Positions 6,093-7,425 of a stretch of DNA of 7,425 nt are shown piece after piece. The DNA comes from Acidisarcina sp. (lineage in GTDB: Bacteria > Acidobacteriota > Blastocatellia > Pyrinomonadales > Pyrinomonadaceae), in contig JAJNPX010000306.1 of the NCBI GenBank assembly GCA_021155145.1, positions 1-7,425 of the forward strand, in the 5' to 3' direction. The notes beneath the pieces were generated by a model, which was given only the letters and a program-made list of their open reading frames with translations, was not told the DNA's origin and ran no database searches. Both the position numbers and the translations under genes were made by a program. The stretch's first letter is position 1. Every line of letters starts with the position of its first letter.

Positions 6093-6527
6093 CTAGTTGT
6101 TCTCTTCCTTTACCGGATAGCTCGGGCGCCCTTCGGTGATCGATTTGGATTCGGCCTTTCGCTTTTCAGCGACGTACGCATCTTTTCCCGCTTCGACCGC
6201 AGCCGTGAAAGGATTCGCGGTGCTGGCCGCCGCGGTGCGAGCTTTCTCAGCCAGTTCACCGGCCTTTTCCTGCGCTGTGTGAAGATACTCCGACGCCTTT
6301 TCACGGCCTACTTCGTAATATTCACCTGCCCGCTCCTGTAGCTGGGCCGCTGTCTCCTTGCTCTTCTCAATACCCTTTCGCGTCGCGTCCGCAATGTCGC
6401 CACGCAGTTCGGTCCCTGATTTCGGTGCAAAAAGCAACGCGATCACCGCGCCGATACCGCCGCCGATCAATAGATAAGTTAACTTCGTACCCACGTGGGC
6501 ATCGTCTCTCTCGTATTCGTTTCTCAT
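6093..6527 (-). CDS. YtxH domain-containing membrane protein
   Basis: A 144-aa protein of the YtxH family. A short polar N-terminus (MRNEYERDDAHVG) precedes one glycine-rich membrane span (about 16-34, LTYLLIGGGIGAVIALLF). Directly after it comes the family's characteristic APKSGTELR (35-43). The remainder (about 45-125) is a charged, Ala/Lys/Glu-rich helix with LEA-like repetition, including GREKASEYLHTAQEKAGE. The function of YtxH proteins is not well defined; some are induced by general stress in Bacillus. The ATG at 6527 is well supported by AGGAG at 6534-6538, 6 nt upstream. It is the first gene of a two-gene operon with the DUF948-like gene, transcribed from the promoter at 6586-6614. 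Confidence 0.87.
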   Translation of the reverse strand: MRNEYERDDAHVGTKLTYLLIGGGIGAVIALLFAPKSGTELRGDIADATRKGIEKSKETAAQLQERAGEYYEVGREKASEYLHTAQEKAGELAEKARTAAASTANPFTAAVEAGKDAYVAEKRKAESKSITEGRPSYPVKEENN

Positions 6528-6569
6528 ATAGTTCTCCTGTACGCAATTAATGCAAAATTCGATTCAGAT

Positions 6570-6583
6570 TTGCTCAGGAGCAA
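6570..6583. promoter_or_regulatory. Inverted repeat at the predicted start site, possible operator
   Basis: TTGCTC-AG-GAGCAA, two perfect 6-bp arms with a 2-bp spacer. It begins 2 bp downstream of the -10 box, over the expected transcription start. The loop is too short for a hairpin, so a protein-binding site (repressor operator) fits better. The regulator is unknown. Confidence 0.4.
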
Positions 6584-6585
6584 TA

Positions 6586-6614
6586 ACTATACCAAGAAAC
6601 AACAGGTTAGACAA
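6586..6614 (-). promoter_or_regulatory. Sigma70-type promoter of the ytxH-DUF948 operon
   Basis: On the minus strand, -35 TTGTCT (6609-6614), a 17-nt spacer and -10 TATAGT (6586-6591). Both hexamers are near consensus and the spacing is ideal. Predicted transcription start is near 6579, giving a leader of about 52 nt before the ytxH-like ATG. Confidence 0.72.
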
Positions 6615-6688
6615 TAAAAATCGGTTTTGCGGCAGGTTTCGTGCAGTATTTTTGGTGTTCTGCTAATGTATGAGATTGCCTTTTGTAT

Positions 6689-7425
6689 ATGGACCGCGAC
6701 CTTATCAGGAACTTTTCGATCATCGCTCATATCGACCATGGTAAATCGACCCTGGCCGACCGGATACTGCAGCTTACGGGCGCCGTCGCCGACCGCGACA
6801 TGGAAGACCAGCTGCTCGACGACATGGACCTCGAGCGCGAACGCGGCATCACCATCAAGGCCCACGCCGTCCGGCTTGATTACAAGGCGAAGAACGGCAA
6901 GCAGTACGTTTTGAATCTGATCGATACACCGGGCCACGTCGATTTTTCGTACGAGGTTTCACGGTCGCTCTCGGCGTGCGAGGGCGCATTGCTCGTCGTC
7001 GATGCCTCGCAGGGTGTCGAGGCACAGACACTGGCGAACACGTATCTCGCGATCGAGAACGACCTTGAGCTGATACCGGTACTGAACAAGATCGACCTGC
7101 CCTCCGCCGAGCCCGACAGGATAAAGGAACAGATCGAGACCATCATCGGGCTCGACACGACGAATACGGTGCTTGCCTCAGCAAAAACGGGCGTGGGTAT
7201 CCAGGATATTCTCGAAGAGATCGTCAAAGACGTGCCGCCGCCGTCAGGCGATGAGAATGCTCCGCTAAAGGCCCTGATATTCGATAGCTGGTACGACAGC
7301 TACCGCGGCGTGATAGTGCTTTTCCGCGTGATCGACGGGACGGTAAAGAAAGGCACGAAGATAAAATTCTTTAACACGGGCCGAGAGTATCTGGTCGAGA
7401 TGATCGGCGTGAACAAGCCGCGGCC
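6689..7425 (+). CDS. lepA: Elongation factor 4 (LepA), 5' part, cut by window edge
   Basis: Ribosome-associated translational GTPase EF-4. Only 245 of an expected 600 or so residues are present. The start [20 protein letters not shown] is typical of LepA. GTPase motifs are complete: P-loop AHIDHGKST (13-21), switch I ERGITIKA (51-58), DTPGH (79-83), NKID (133-136) and SAK (164-166). Domain II begins near residue 192 ([16 protein letters not shown], a LepA-like sequence). There is no clear Shine-Dalgarno before the ATG at 6689. A TTG two codons upstream (6683) is in frame but adds nothing recognisable. The gene diverges from the ytxH-like operon; no confident promoter for it was found in the 160-nt gap. 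It is a conserved housekeeping gene with no defects visible. Confidence 0.97.
   Translation, partial: MDRDLIRNFSIIAHIDHGKSTLADRILQLTGAVADRDMEDQLLDDMDLERERGITIKAHAVRLDYKAKNGKQYVLNLIDTPGHVDFSYEVSRSLSACEGALLVVDASQGVEAQTLANTYLAIENDLELIPVLNKIDLPSAEPDRIKEQIETIIGLDTTNTVLASAKTGVGIQDILEEIVKDVPPPSGDENAPLKALIFDSWYDSYRGVIVLFRVIDGTVKKGTKIKFFNTGREYLVEMIGVNKPR

Noticed and set aside
6587..7227. Minus-strand open frames over the lepA start
   Set aside because: The plus strand encodes LepA with all GTPase motifs. The minus frames have no recognisable domain, and one crosses the promoter region.

Overview
The window is bacterial, GC-rich and tightly packed. The gene content is an ECF sigma/RskA anti-sigma pair, a separate VKOR plus DsbA-like thiol oxidation pair, dxs, a LTxxQ (Spy/CpxP-like) envelope protein, YtxH and DUF948 membrane proteins, and lepA. 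This mix, and the style of the sigma and anti-sigma proteins, resembles Acidobacteriota (Blastocatellia-like). That placement is an impression from protein character, not a search result. I see no mobile element, CRISPR array, tRNA or rRNA gene.

Region 1 (1-4696, all minus strand). Read in the direction of transcription, the order is dxs (2768-4696), a membrane-anchored DsbA-like thioredoxin-fold protein (1957-2754), a VKOR-family quinone-linked oxidase (1505-1960), an ECF sigma factor (754-1443), and an RskA-type anti-sigma factor that runs off the left edge (1-757). DsbA/VKOR and sigma/anti-sigma are each joined by an ATGA stop-start overlap, which suggests translational coupling. The dxs-dsbA gap is 13 nt. 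The only sizeable gap is 61 nt, between VKOR and sigma. The five genes could be one transcript, or two if a promoter lies in that gap. Within the group, DsbA and VKOR should form extracytoplasmic disulfides and pass electrons to quinone. Dxs makes the precursor of isoprenoids, including quinone side chains. The sigma/anti-sigma pair forms a membrane signalling module.

Region 2 (4697-5549). A 208-nt divergent intergenic region holds a plausible extended -10 promoter for dxs, two small GC hairpins, and a set of overlapping inverted repeats ahead of the plus-strand LTxxQ-protein gene (4905-5477). A strong bidirectional hairpin terminator (5503-5528) lies between that gene and the convergent operon on its right.

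Region 3 (5550-6689). A two-gene minus-strand operon encodes a YtxH-domain protein and then a DUF948-like protein. Both have one N-terminal membrane segment followed by a long helical part. A well-formed sigma70-type promoter (TTGTCT-17-TATAGT) precedes it, with a compact inverted repeat at the predicted transcription start.

Region 4 (6689-7425). The first 245 codons of lepA (elongation factor 4) run off the right edge on the plus strand.

Most genes here are recognisable families. I found no convincing wholly new system. The most interesting points are the dxs-dsbA-VKOR arrangement, the Ser in the Dxs thiamine-diphosphate motif, the N-terminal extension of the sigma factor, and the inverted-repeat leader of the LTxxQ gene.
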